64,000 nucleotides of DNA, taken from the NCBI RefSeq assembly GCF_018860825.1, contig NZ_JAHKPZ010000012.1:483684-547683 (forward strand). Reading direction: 5' to 3'. The notes below the pieces were generated by a model. The model saw nothing but the letters and a program-made list of their open reading frames with translations, made no database searches and was not told the origin of the DNA. A program made the translations under genes and the position numbers. The stretch comes from Lacinutrix sp. C3R15. GTDB lineage: Bacteria > Bacteroidota > Bacteroidia > Flavobacteriales > Flavobacteriaceae. Below, one piece after another: positions 34,734 to 43,589 of this stretch. How positions within the stretch are numbered: the first letter of the stretch is position 1; the number at the start of each line of letters is the position of its first letter.

Positions 34734-35354
34734 TTATTTACAGCTTTCTAAAATTTGTTGTGCGCGTTCTCTTCCCCAATTTGGGTGAAATGCTGTTTCT
34801 GGTTTAAAGGTAGCAAAAAGTTCTAATGCTCTTTCTACGTCTTTACAAAAGGGTTTAATATCTTGCCCAAAATATCTCGCGCCACCAATATTCCAATCTG
34901 CTTTACTTAAAACTACCCTTGGGTTGTTTGGTGCTATTTTTTCTGCTTCTTGATACAAGGTTATAATTTTACCCGAAAGCGTCATGCCATACGTTGCGCC
35001 ATCACTTGCCACATAAACCGTATGCAACAAAGCTTGCATTACCATAATTTCTGGATTGTTTTTAGAAATGGCTGATGCTTCATTTAAAAAATCTTGTGCT
35101 TGATTTAATTGTGCTTCCAGCGCTTTTTTATCGTTTAATTTGCTAAAACCATCTAAAATTAAAGTTTCTGCTGCGTAATAAGGAGGTAGCCAATTATCTG
35201 GTTCTGCTTGAGCTATACGCTCAAAAAGTTGTGAGGCTTCTATGGCATTTGTTTCCCAAAGATCAAAAGCTTTTTGCATACCTTGTTCGTATTGGGTTTG
35301 TGCTGTAATTATACTGGTTACAAATAAGACTACTATAATGGCTAGATTTTTCAT
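34734..35354 (-). CDS. Exported TPR-like protein, first gene of the LytTR operon
   Basis: This is a 206-residue protein with a signal peptide (cleavage near TAQ) and helical repeats resembling tetratricopeptide units (FERIAQAEPDNWLPPYYAAETL; YQEAEKIAPNNPRVVLSKAD). The specific function is unknown. It lies between a TonB receptor and the sensor kinase. Its promoter carries the same direct-repeat operator as the receptor, so it belongs to the regulated unit. Confidence 0.75.
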   Translation of the reverse strand: MKNLAIIVVLFVTSIITAQTQYEQGMQKAFDLWETNAIEASQLFERIAQAEPDNWLPPYYAAETLILDGFSKLNDKKALEAQLNQAQDFLNEASAISKNNPEIMVMQALLHTVYVASDGATYGMTLSGKIITLYQEAEKIAPNNPRVVLSKADWNIGGARYFGQDIKPFCKDVERALELFATFKPETAFHPNWGRERAQQILESCK

Positions 35355-35380
35355 TTTTATGATTTTTTTTAATTGTTATA

Positions 35381-35454
35381 CAAATATCTATACAAACTGC
35401 TTGTTTAAAAAAAGGGTTCTACCGAACTGTCATTTTTTAAGGATAGATTGTTAT
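35381..35454 (-). promoter_or_regulatory. Candidate LytTR operator and -7 element before the TPR-like gene
   Basis: On the minus strand, two half-sites begin 21 bp apart: ATAACAATCTATCC (weak, distal) and ATGACAGTTCGGTAG (proximal, plus-strand 35419-35433). GATATTTG follows at 35388-35381. The gap from the proximal site to this -7-like element is 31 bp on the scale also seen at 37.6 kb. The distal half-site overlaps the end of the TonB receptor gene. Confidence 0.55.
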
Positions 35455-37601
35455 AATTTATTTAGTTGGTTATCGGTTCCTTTTTCACTAATGGTCCAGA
35501 AGAAACCAACAAAAAAGAACTGATCGTTTGCAGGACGCAAGCTTCTGCTTGCAAAATTGCCATTACTATCTGGTTGGTCTGCAAATTGATAACCGTTAAT
35601 GTTTTTAAACCCTAACACGTTATTTACTGAAAAATATAGAATTTTTTGAGGCGAAAGCAAGTACGCCCAATTAAGACTTAAACTGTTATATGCTTTTGTT
35701 TTTTGATTTAAAAATCCGGTTTCATTTGGGTTGGTATAGGTTCTACCTGAAGCAAAAGTATAGCTTAGACCTATTTGGCTTTTCCAATTATCTACCCAAT
35801 ATTTTCCAACTACAGAAAGGTTATGTGTATTGGCAAAATTTGGCTGTGCTGCATTGCTATAGTTTTTATATACTCTTTCACTATCTAAAAGCGAATAACT
35901 TACCCAATAATCTATATTTTTAATACTACTATTATCACGCCAAAACAAATCGATTCCTTTTGCAAAACCTTTTCCTTGGTTATTATAATTAGCATCAAAA
36001 CTTGTAAATTCACTATCGTATTTTACTAAGTCTGTATATTTTTTATAGTAGGCTTCTGCTCTAAAAATTTGTTTATTGCTATTATATTGATAGTTTAAAA
36101 TATAATGCGACGTGTGTTGCGCTTGTACATCTTGTTCAAACTTTAAAATGTCACTATTGGGGTTTTGATAAAAATCACCATAAGCTAAAGACAACTGACT
36201 TTTATTGGAAACTTTATAAGCCATTGAAGCTCTTGGTGACAGCGTTACCTCATCAAATAAAGCACTATGCTCTAAACGTACTCCTGCTTTTAATGCAAAA
36301 TTTTTAGAGAATAAAATATCTGCTTCGGTAAATGCTGCGCTAATATTATTATTAAATCCGTAATCTACAGAAGGGTTTATAATGTCTTTATAGTTTTCAT
36401 TAAAATCTGTAGCCATATATTCTGCACCAAAATTTAATTTAAAACGATTACTAAATCTATGTTTCAGTTTTAGCTTAGCATGAAAGGAATTTTGAGTGTC
36501 ATTAATAGCAGTTTCCTCTATATTTATTTTGTCTTTAGCATGTGTATAACTCATTCCGGTTTGCAGTGTCCACGAATCGGTCAGCATTCCTTTGTAAGAA
36601 CCATTAAAGTATAAATTATTGTTGTTTAATTTAAAGTGTACACCTTCTGAAGTATTTATATCTTCCTGAATCAATTCAAAATTACTAGCATCAAAAGCGG
36701 TATATAGCTTTAACATACCCTTATTTGTTTTCTGACGAAAAACGGCTTCTCCAGAGGCAGCTTCTACAGGTTTTATCCAATCATTTCTATCTTTAAAAAG
36801 GGCATTATAAGGTGCTAAATTTATATACGAAGCATTTACACTTAACGAGTTATTCTTCCATTTTTGGGTATTACCAAGAGCTGCACCAACAGTCATAATA
36901 CTTATATCTGTTTTTTCTTGGTCTGGTTCTCCTGTAGTATTTAAAAGCAGCACGCTAGATAAAGCTTGACCATATTCTGCCGAATAGCCACCTGTTGAAA
37001 AGGTAATGCCATCAAACAAAAAAGGAGAATAGCGTCCGCGAGTGGGTGTATTATTAGCCGAAGGACTGTAAGGCGTAAAAACTTTAATACCATCAATAAA
37101 AATCTGTGTTTCATCTGCTTCACCACCACGAACAAAAAGTCTACCATCTTCTGCAACTGTTGTAGTTCCTGGAAGTGTTTGCAGCGCACCAACAAAATCG
37201 CCTAAAGCGCTTGCTGTTGTAACAACATCTAAAGGTTTTAAAGCGTTTACTTTAGAGTTATCTCCTGCAGAGAATGTTCCTGCTGAAAGAATTACAGCGT
37301 CTAAAGAGTTAACATCTTCACGAAGCTGGATTTTTAAATCATTCATATATGAAATATCACCAATCATGGTATAGGTTTCAAAACCTATAAAAGACACTAC
37401 TAAGGTTTGGGTTCCCTTTGCTGTAGTTTTAAATAAGAATTCGCCTTTTTTATTTGTGGTACTACCATCATAAGTACCTTTTAAATACACATTAGCTTGT
37501 GGTATTGGATTGTTTTTAATGTCTGTAACAATTCCTTTTATGCTTTGTGCAGCAACTGTAAGACTTAATAAAAAAATAAAAACAAAGATTATTTTTTTCA
37601 T
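35451..37601 (-). CDS. TonB-dependent receptor under LytTR-type control
   Basis: This is a 716-residue outer-membrane receptor with a signal peptide, a carboxypeptidase-D-like domain (SIKGIVTDIKNNPIPQANVYLKG), a plug (LFVRGGEADETQIFIDGIKV) and a beta barrel. The length is short for the SusC class and nearer to the general transporters. The substrate is unknown. The promoter has a 21-bp direct repeat like that of the downstream kinase operon. Confidence 0.88.
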   Translation of the reverse strand: MKKIIFVFIFLLSLTVAAQSIKGIVTDIKNNPIPQANVYLKGTYDGSTTNKKGEFLFKTTAKGTQTLVVSFIGFETYTMIGDISYMNDLKIQLREDVNSLDAVILSAGTFSAGDNSKVNALKPLDVVTTASALGDFVGALQTLPGTTTVAEDGRLFVRGGEADETQIFIDGIKVFTPYSPSANNTPTRGRYSPFLFDGITFSTGGYSAEYGQALSSVLLLNTTGEPDQEKTDISIMTVGAALGNTQKWKNNSLSVNASYINLAPYNALFKDRNDWIKPVEAASGEAVFRQKTNKGMLKLYTAFDASNFELIQEDINTSEGVHFKLNNNNLYFNGSYKGMLTDSWTLQTGMSYTHAKDKINIEETAINDTQNSFHAKLKLKHRFSNRFKLNFGAEYMATDFNENYKDIINPSVDYGFNNNISAAFTEADILFSKNFALKAGVRLEHSALFDEVTLSPRASMAYKVSNKSQLSLAYGDFYQNPNSDILKFEQDVQAQHTSHYILNYQYNSNKQIFRAEAYYKKYTDLVKYDSEFTSFDANYNNQGKGFAKGIDLFWRDNSSIKNIDYWVSYSLLDSERVYKNYSNAAQPNFANTHNLSVVGKYWVDNWKSQIGLSYTFASGRTYTNPNETGFLNQKTKAYNSLSLNWAYLLSPQKILYFSVNNVLGFKNINGYQFADQPDSNGNFASRSLRPANDQFFFVGFFWTISEKGTDNQLNKL

Positions 37602-37630
37602 AATATACTATTGGTTTTAATTGGTTGCCA

Positions 37631-37705
37631 CAAATATGTAACACTTAGTAAATACTAAAAATTAAAACCTACCGAGTTGTAAAATAACACTACTGAGATG
37701 TAAAA
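37631..37705 (-). promoter_or_regulatory. Candidate LytTR operator and -7-like element before the TonB receptor
   Basis: On the plus strand the repeats read CTACTGAGATGTAAAA (37690-37705) and CTACCGAGTTGTAAAA (37669-37684), with starts 21 bp apart (two helical turns). On the minus strand CATATTTG (37638-37631) lies 31 bp from the proximal repeat. LytTR proteins bind direct repeats of this spacing. Confidence 0.65.
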
Positions 37706-37748
37706 CATTAAAAATAAGTAGCTCTACGTATTTTTTTTAATAGATAAA

Positions 37749-38468
37749 ATGTCTAATTTTAAAAAAACAATACAAGGCATGTCACAGATAAAAGGTCACG
37801 AAGATCCGCAGTTAATATCGTACCAACTTTTAAGGCAACTAGTTGGTTTATTTGGTATTATACTACCTATACTTTTAGTAGTTGGTGCTTTTTATTATGG
37901 CAATTGTGAAATTATACAAAGCTCTATAAGCGATTATTACCACACCAAAATGCGAAATATATTAGTTGGTGTTTTGTGTGCTGTAGCCTTGTTTATGTTT
38001 ACCTATAAAGGCTATGATATAAGAGATAGTATTGCAGGAAATCTTGCTTGTGTATTTGCTGTTGGTGTCGCGTTTTTTCCTACAGGAGTAGATACGCTTT
38101 CTGCATGTGCAGAGCAGTGTATTGTTTATGATCCTTGGATTAAAACCGTACATTTTACTTTTGCAGGATTGTTTTTTGCGGTACTTATTTACTTTTCTTT
38201 ATTTCTGTTTACAAAATCTAAAACACCAAAAGCAGCTATGGAAGCGCCTAAAAGGAAGCGAAATACCGTATTTCATATCTGCGGATATGTTATGATTGCT
38301 TGTATTGCTTTAATTGCGTTATACTTTTTTTATTTACAAGAAGCATATCCAGATTTACAAAAACTAAAACCTGTTTTTTGGTTAGAAAGTATTGCGCTTT
38401 GGGCATTTGGTATTTCCTGGATTACCAAAGGAGAACTAATTTTTGCCGATAAACATAAAAAAGAATAA
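37749..38468 (+). CDS. Multi-pass membrane protein, DUF998-like
   Basis: This is a 239-residue protein with about six membrane helices. Conserved-looking points are CEIIQSSISDYYHTKMRNILVG between the first helices and PTGVDTLSACAEQC later, a pattern seen in DUF998-type proteins. The function is unknown. It is divergent from the TonB receptor and lies next to the LytTR operator, but has no matching element of its own. An internal ATG at 37782 is an alternative start. Confidence 0.6.
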   Translation: MSNFKKTIQGMSQIKGHEDPQLISYQLLRQLVGLFGIILPILLVVGAFYYGNCEIIQSSISDYYHTKMRNILVGVLCAVALFMFTYKGYDIRDSIAGNLACVFAVGVAFFPTGVDTLSACAEQCIVYDPWIKTVHFTFAGLFFAVLIYFSLFLFTKSKTPKAAMEAPKRKRNTVFHICGYVMIACIALIALYFFYLQEAYPDLQKLKPVFWLESIALWAFGISWITKGELIFADKHKKE

Positions 38469-38510
38469 CTAAGTACTTTTAGCAACTATACTTTATGGTT
38501 TTATATAAAT

Positions 38511-39245
38511 TTAATCATCTAACTTAAAAGTAATAGGAATAGAATAAGGCACATTAACTGGTTTGTTGCGCTGCATACCAGGAGTCATTTTTGGTAAAGC
38601 ATCAATAATTCTATTAGCCTCTGTTTCTAAATATTTATCTGGACCACGAGTTCTAATATTACTAATATTGCCTTTACTATCTACAATAAACATAACATAT
38701 ACTTTTCCTTGCACACCTAACTCTTGTGCTTGAGTAGGATATTTAAATGTTTTTTTAACATGTGCTAGAACTTTATCGTTAAAGCATTTTTTTAGCTCGG
38801 CATTGGTTCCTGTACAACCAGGAAAAACAGGTACATTTTCAACTACAGCAAAGGCTACTTCTATTTCTTCCTCTACCTCTTCTACAACTACAACATCTTC
38901 AACCGCTACAACCTCTCTTTTTTCTATATATTCTTCCTGACTGGTTTCACTACTTTCAATAACTGTTTCTTCTACATCTTCTCTATCTTCAACAACGGTA
39001 ATTATTTCTGGTGTTGCAAGTTCTACAGGTGGAGGTGGTGGAGGTGGCGTGTTTAAATTGGTAATAGGTATATCTTCTTCTATCTCCTGAACAATTTCTA
39101 CATATTCTTTTTTTATTGCTTCTTTTTCATAGGTTTTTTGTTCAAAACCTTGCCAAGTAAGAAAAAGCATCAAGTTTATTCCTATAAGTACATATATGCT
39201 GCTATTTCTTCCAACTTCTATTTGTGGGTTTTTCTTTGGTTCCAT
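38511..39245 (-). CDS. Energy transducer TonB
   Basis: This is a 244-residue protein with an N-terminal inner-membrane helix (residues 16-31), a proline run (PPPPPPP near 68), an acidic valine-rich linker, and a C-terminal TonB domain (YPTQAQELGVQGKVYVMFIVD, SIPITFKL). It passes proton-motive energy from ExbB/ExbD to outer-membrane receptors. No exbBD genes are in the window. A conserved VPVFPGC segment precedes the TonB domain as in other flavobacterial TonBs. Confidence 0.92.
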   Translation of the reverse strand: MEPKKNPQIEVGRNSSIYVLIGINLMLFLTWQGFEQKTYEKEAIKKEYVEIVQEIEEDIPITNLNTPPPPPPPVELATPEIITVVEDREDVEETVIESSETSQEEYIEKREVVAVEDVVVVEEVEEEIEVAFAVVENVPVFPGCTGTNAELKKCFNDKVLAHVKKTFKYPTQAQELGVQGKVYVMFIVDSKGNISNIRTRGPDKYLETEANRIIDALPKMTPGMQRNKPVNVPYSIPITFKLDD

Positions 39246-39561
39246 AATAACATCCTTTTTTTATTCATTAAGTTACTATTTTTTTCAATGAAAAACTATG
39301 ATAATTATCACTTTTTACACCCCATAAAACTGATAAACAATACATTACACAAACAAAACAAAACCCTATTTTAGGCTTATAAAATTAGTATTACAACATA
39401 CTTTTGCAGAAGTTAAATAGCGATTAATCTATACTTTTAAGATTAATTTGAAGCGTTTTACTACATGCACAAAAAAAATATTAAAAAAAATTCCCGCGAA
39501 AGCGGGAATTAAGTGTTTTTTTAAATTCTTAAATAAGATTTCTGCCTAGACAGAAATTTAA
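39246..39561. other. Intergenic region between tonB and guaB
   Basis: Apart from the tonB promoter side and the guaB terminator, I see no gene in this 316-bp stretch. A second small inverted repeat, TTTCTG/CAGAAA around CCTAGA, lies at 39540-39557, just after the guaB stop. Confidence 0.6.
39483..39510 (-). terminator. Rho-independent terminator after guaB
   Basis: A perfect 9-bp stem AATTCCCGC/GCGGGAATT with GAAA loop is followed on the minus strand by a T run. Confidence 0.85.
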
Positions 39562-41034
39562 TTATCTAGAATAATTAGGAGATTCTTTAGTGATTGTTAC
39601 ATCATGCGGATGACTTTCATTAATTCCTGAAGCGGTAATTTTTACAAACTGTCCGTTTTCTTTTAAAGTTTCTATGTCTTTAGAACCACAATATCCCATT
39701 CCTGCACGCAAACCACCAACAAACTGATGAATGCTTTCAAAAAGGTCTCCTTTATAGGCTACACGACCAACAATTCCTTCTGGAACTAGTTTTTTAATAT
39801 CGTCTTCAACATCTTGAAAATATCTATCTTTACTTCCTTTTTTCATTGCCTCTACAGATCCCATACCTCTATACGATTTGTATTTTCTTCCTTCGTATAT
39901 AATAGTTTCTCCTGGAGATTCTTTTGTACCTGCAAGTAAAGAACCTAACATAACAGTATCTGCTCCTGCTGCAATAGCTTTTGGTATATCTCCTGTATAA
40001 CGAATTCCACCATCTGCAATTACTGGTACACCAGAACCTTTTATTGCCGCAGCTACTTCTAATACTGCAGAAAATTGAGGAAACCCTACTCCTGCAACTA
40101 CTCGAGTTGTACAAATAGAACCAGGACCAATACCAACTTTTACAGCATCTGCTCCTGCTTCTACCAAATATTTTGCTGCAGCTCCTGTTGCTATATTACC
40201 AACAATGACATCTAATTCTGGGAATTTCTTTTTTACTTCTTTTAAAACAGCAACCACACCTTTTGTATGTCCGTGAGCTGTATCAATAATAACAGCGTCT
40301 ACACCAGATTTTACTAAAGCTTCTGTACGTTCTACAGCATCTGCAGTAACACCAAGAGCAGCAGCTACGCGCAATCTACCAAGACTATCTTTATTTGAAA
40401 TTGGTTTTTGTGTAAGTTTTGTTATATCTCTAAAGGTGATTAAACCTGCTAGTTTATAATCTTCTTCAACAATAAGTAGTTTTTCTATTTTATGCTGATT
40501 TAAAATACCTTCAGCATCTTGTAGAGAAGTACCTACTGGAGCAGTTACCAGATTCTCACTAGTCATAACCTCAACAATTGGTCTTGAGTTATCTTTTTCA
40601 AAACGTAAATCTCTGTTGGTTACAATACCTTTTAAGGTACCGTTTTCATCTATAATTGGAATACCACCAATGCTATGCTCTGCCATATTTTGCTTGGCAT
40701 CTAAAACTTTTGCATCTATAGTTAAGGTTACAGGATCTGTAATCATACCACTCTCGGCACGTTTTACTTTTCTAACCTCATTGGCTTGTTGCGCAATAGT
40801 CATATTTTTATGTAAAACACCAATTCCTCCTTCTCTAGCCATAGCAATTGCCATAGCGCTTTCTGTAACTGTATCCATAGCTGCAGAAACTATAGGAATA
40901 TTTATAGTAATGTTACGAGTAAATTTTGTTTGAATTTTGACTTCGCGTGGTAGTATTTCGGAATATGCTGGAACTAAAAGTACATCATCGTACGTTAAAC
41001 CTTCTCCTACAATTTTGTTGTTGTGTGCTGTCAT
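39562..41034 (-). CDS. guaB: Inosine-5'-monophosphate dehydrogenase
   Basis: This is a 490-residue enzyme. The catalytic barrel has the loop [15 protein letters not shown], whose Cys attacks IMP. The flap ends near [13 protein letters not shown], and two CBS domains are inserted (about residues 90-210). It makes XMP from IMP, the first committed step to GTP. The length and all motifs are standard. It appears to be transcribed alone, with a strong terminator. Confidence 0.96.
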   Translation of the reverse strand: MTAHNNKIVGEGLTYDDVLLVPAYSEILPREVKIQTKFTRNITINIPIVSAAMDTVTESAMAIAMAREGGIGVLHKNMTIAQQANEVRKVKRAESGMITDPVTLTIDAKVLDAKQNMAEHSIGGIPIIDENGTLKGIVTNRDLRFEKDNSRPIVEVMTSENLVTAPVGTSLQDAEGILNQHKIEKLLIVEEDYKLAGLITFRDITKLTQKPISNKDSLGRLRVAAALGVTADAVERTEALVKSGVDAVIIDTAHGHTKGVVAVLKEVKKKFPELDVIVGNIATGAAAKYLVEAGADAVKVGIGPGSICTTRVVAGVGFPQFSAVLEVAAAIKGSGVPVIADGGIRYTGDIPKAIAAGADTVMLGSLLAGTKESPGETIIYEGRKYKSYRGMGSVEAMKKGSKDRYFQDVEDDIKKLVPEGIVGRVAYKGDLFESIHQFVGGLRAGMGYCGSKDIETLKENGQFVKITASGINESHPHDVTITKESPNYSR

Positions 41035-41105
41035 GTTGCAATTAGAATTAATTGCATGCTAATATACGACAATAATTAGGATAAAAGTTTTAAGTTATAA
41101 TTAAA

Positions 41106-41810
41106 TTAACGATATCGTTTTTTACAATAGATTCTTAAAGTATGTATTGCATAATCATATCTATCTGTTGCATTAGAAATATTGCCTTGAAACCTAATTT
41201 CTTTTGTTACTATTAGGCTGTACAAACCTTTGCCTTTCACTATTTTACTAATGGTTTTCAAACTATTAGCATCTATAGATTTATAAAGAGACTCGATCCA
41301 ATTATATTGTTCTTTAAACAAAATATTTTTATCCCATTGCAAAGCTTCTTTTCCTTTAATAATAATTTTAGAGAAAAATATTTTTTTCATTGGTACAAAT
41401 GCGTGATTAAAAACGGTTTCACTACCTAGATAGGCATAGTTTTTTATGCTTTTTTTGGTGAAGATGTTATAAGGAAACGCTTTTATTAATTGTAATTTAC
41501 TAGAAATAAAATGCGCCATTTTTGGCCATACTACTTCATGCCCTTTTTTATCTAATTCTTGGTAATACCATGCATAAAAGGCACGACGTTGTTGTATGGT
41601 TTGGTATTCTTGTGGTAACTTATTTTGAAGGTTGAATGCATTTGCTTTTTGCCAAACTCTGGTATTTTGTTTTCTATCTGTACGTAACCAATCTTTAGAA
41701 GCTAAAGTGTTTTTATTAGTAACATTTTTATATTCCTGAAGTGTTTTCCATTCTTTAGAAAATGCAGAATGAAAAATAAAACATATAAAAAAGAATAGTA
41801 ATTGCTTCAT
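41106..41810 (-). CDS. Exported protein of unknown function
   Basis: This is a 234-residue protein with a signal peptide (MKQLLFFFICFIFHSAFS). The mature part is rich in Trp, Tyr and Lys (WLRTDRKQNTRVWQKANAFN, AFYAWYYQEL, SETVFNHAFVPMKK) with no recognised motif. Related flavobacterial proteins have sometimes been labelled insecticidal toxin complex protein, a name I would not rely on. The start at 41810 is set by the signal peptide; the longer frame would overlap another small gene. Confidence 0.7.
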   Translation of the reverse strand: MKQLLFFFICFIFHSAFSKEWKTLQEYKNVTNKNTLASKDWLRTDRKQNTRVWQKANAFNLQNKLPQEYQTIQQRRAFYAWYYQELDKKGHEVVWPKMAHFISSKLQLIKAFPYNIFTKKSIKNYAYLGSETVFNHAFVPMKKIFFSKIIIKGKEALQWDKNILFKEQYNWIESLYKSIDANSLKTISKIVKGKGLYSLIVTKEIRFQGNISNATDRYDYAIHTLRIYCKKRYR

Positions 41811-41838
41811 ATAGAATGTAAAATGAAGCTTAAAAATA

Positions 41839-41982
41839 CTATAATTTAGGACAACGTTTACAATTAGACTTTCCTTTCTTTTTATACTTTTTACAGCATT
41901 TAGTTTTCTTGTTAACACTGCAACAAATAAAGCTTGTAGTTATTAAAACAGGTGCTATTTCTGGAGATATTTCGGCTTGCAT
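41839..41982 (-). CDS. Small cysteine-rich protein
   Basis: This 47-residue frame reads MQAEISPEIAPVLITTSFIC, then continues with C, SVNKKTKCCKKYKKKGKSNC and KRCPKL. It has seven cysteines, as CC, CC and CxxxxxxxxCxxC-like groups, and a strongly basic C-terminal half. It has an ATG start, lies 28 bp before the exported protein on the same strand, and is in a different frame from the long upstream extension of that gene. The cysteine pattern suggests a metal-binding or disulfide-rich peptide. I recall similar small proteins in flavobacteria, but no function. Confidence 0.55.
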   Translation of the reverse strand: MQAEISPEIAPVLITTSFICCSVNKKTKCCKKYKKKGKSNCKRCPKL

Positions 41983-42020
41983 TATTTTAATTTATTCTAA
42001 ATAAATGCAAATTTATAAAA

Positions 42021-42045
42021 AAAAGACTCCGAAAAGGAATCTTTT
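42021..42045 (-). terminator. Probable terminator after ferritin
   Basis: AAAGACTCC pairs with GGAATCTTT (one mismatch) around GAAAA, with an A run on the left that reads as T on the minus strand. Confidence 0.6.
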
Positions 42046-42068
42046 ATAATTTATTATCAAGTATTTAA

Positions 42069-42572
42069 CTATCCTTTTTGCTGCGACGAAGCAATATCGT
42101 TTATATCGCGATCAAATAAGTAGTGTCCAGATTTATCTGCACCTATAATATTTAATTTATCTAATAAGGTTCTTGCCATTGCTTCTTCTTCTAACTGTTC
42201 TGTTACATACCATTGCATAAAATTATGCACGTTATAATCTTTATTTTGAAGACATTCAAAAATGACCTGATTAATTTTTTCGGTAACAAACATTTCACTT
42301 TCTAAAAATTTTTCAAAAAGTTCAATAATACCAGAAAAAGAGGCTATTGGTTTTTCTAAAGCAGGAACTTCTACCTTACCACTTCTTTCATTAACAAACT
42401 TTACTAGCTTTAACATATGAACACGTTCTTCATCCGATTGGCTGTAAAAAAAATCTGCAACACCATTAAAGCCATTAGCATCTGCCCAAGAAGCCATTGC
42501 TAAATATTGCATAGATGCTTGTGCTTCATATTTTATTTGGTCGTTTAGTAGTTTTTCTATAGTAGTATTCAT
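42069..42572 (-). CDS. Ferritin
   Basis: This is a 167-residue four-helix protein of the bacterial non-haem ferritin (FtnA) type. The metal-binding residues lie in LNDQIKYEAQASMQYLAMA, EERVHMLKLV and EQLEEEAMARTLLDKL. It stores iron and has ferroxidase activity in the cytoplasm. It is monocistronic. The length is normal. Confidence 0.93.
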   Translation of the reverse strand: MNTTIEKLLNDQIKYEAQASMQYLAMASWADANGFNGVADFFYSQSDEERVHMLKLVKFVNERSGKVEVPALEKPIASFSGIIELFEKFLESEMFVTEKINQVIFECLQNKDYNVHNFMQWYVTEQLEEEAMARTLLDKLNIIGADKSGHYLFDRDINDIASSQQKG

Positions 42573-42691
42573 AATATTTGTTTTGTCTTGTAAATAAAAA
42601 TTTTTAAGTTGTACTCTATAAAATTATAGTATTTACAAGTAAGAACCAAAATACAACCTTTATAATATAGTTATAAAACATTTGAGGAAAA

Positions 42692-43189
42692 ATGGAAAGT
42701 CTATTTAAAAAATTAAAGTTAATTGATTCCTTGGTGTTTGAATATGATATTGACCCAAAAGAATTTCAGAAAAAAATAAAACTGATTGTTGATGAAGAAA
42801 CACCTATTTTATTAGACGAAATATATCGCTCAAAAATAATATTTTGCGGAAAAATAGGAGCTAATAAATTCTCTTTGAGAAAAAAAAGAAAGTTTATTAA
42901 TCTGAATATTCAATCGTCTAATGCTGTTGGAATAATAAGTATGAAAAATCAGAAAACCAAACTAGAAGTGAAAATTTTCGGATATGATGAAATCTCAACA
43001 CTTGCGATAATAATTGGACCAATATTATTTTTAATATTATTTTCTGTAATCATTATAAAAGAAGCTTATCCTGCATTAATATTATTTTTTCCAATAGCAA
43101 CATTGATATTGATTTTCCCATATTACACTATGAAAAAAAATATGAAAATATTCCGAAATGAGTTAAAGGAGAATTTAAAATTTAAATAA
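42692..43189 (+). CDS. Unknown membrane protein, candidate cassette gene
   Basis: This is a 165-residue protein with a soluble N-terminal half and two membrane helices (about 108-130 and 133-148), ending in a basic tail. No family is recognised. The start is ATG with an AGGA-like sequence 5-8 bases before it. Together with the next small gene it lies just 5' of an attC-like element, and a CAAC core lies at 42654-42657. Transfer as a gene cassette is therefore suspected. Confidence 0.6.
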   Translation: MESLFKKLKLIDSLVFEYDIDPKEFQKKIKLIVDEETPILLDEIYRSKIIFCGKIGANKFSLRKKRKFINLNIQSSNAVGIISMKNQKTKLEVKIFGYDEISTLAIIIGPILFLILFSVIIIKEAYPALILFFPIATLILIFPYYTMKKNMKIFRNELKENLKFK

Positions 43190-43208
43190 AAACATATAAA
43201 TTATTTTA

Positions 43209-43448
43209 ATGATTGGAGAAATTATTGGAGAAACTATTTTCTATCTAATACTGAATACCATTGGTGGAACTATCAGATGGATTTATGGTTCAATTTGGAG
43301 ATCTATATTTAACAAACCTAAATTTTCATTCAAAGAATATTTATACGGACCAAAAAAGTCCAAAGAATATTGGGACCAACATCTTACAATGAACAATGGA
43401 ATTGTGGGATTTATTGTTATTATTGTGATAATAGCAGTGTTAGTATAA
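43209..43448 (+). CDS. Small unknown membrane protein, candidate cassette gene
   Basis: This is a 79-residue protein with a C-terminal membrane helix (NNGIVGFIVIIVIIAVLV) and an aromatic, lysine-rich middle (PKFSFKEYLYGPKKSKEYW). No family is recognised. It follows the preceding gene by 19 bp and ends 12 bp before the inner CAAC core of the attC-like element. Confidence 0.55.
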   Translation: MIGEIIGETIFYLILNTIGGTIRWIYGSIWRSIFNKPKFSFKEYLYGPKKSKEYWDQHLTMNNGIVGFIVIIVIIAVLV

Positions 43449-43454
43449 AAAATG

Positions 43455-43566
43455 TTTTACAACACCGCATATATTTTATTGCTAGGTTCTAGCCTACTTC
43501 CTAAAATCTTTGCAGATTTACTATTCGGTTTTTACGTGCTAAATTACGTGCTTAACTACGCAACTT
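43455..43566 (-). repeat. attC-like element, copy C
   Basis: On the minus strand it matches the 58.8-kb copy: GTTGCGTA, AAAAACCGAATAG, a first stem-loop AAATCT-GCAA-AGATTT, GGAAGTA, the invariant second stem-loop GCTAG-AAC-CTAGC, then CAATAAAATATAT and a GTTG core. The cores (CAAC at 43461-43464 and 43562-43565 on the plus strand) are 101 bp apart. It follows the two unknown genes directly and faces HMG-CoA lyase. Confidence 0.7.
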
Positions 43567-43589
43567 TTCATACAATAAACCGTTAAAAC

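Noticed and set aside
39138..39374. Open frame on the plus strand over the tonB start
   Set aside because: It is antisense to the certain tonB gene and has AT-rich text of low complexity.
41811..41918. 36-residue N-terminal extension of the exported protein at 41.1 kb
   Set aside because: The signal peptide begins at the ATG at 41810, and the extension overlaps the small cysteine-rich gene in another frame.
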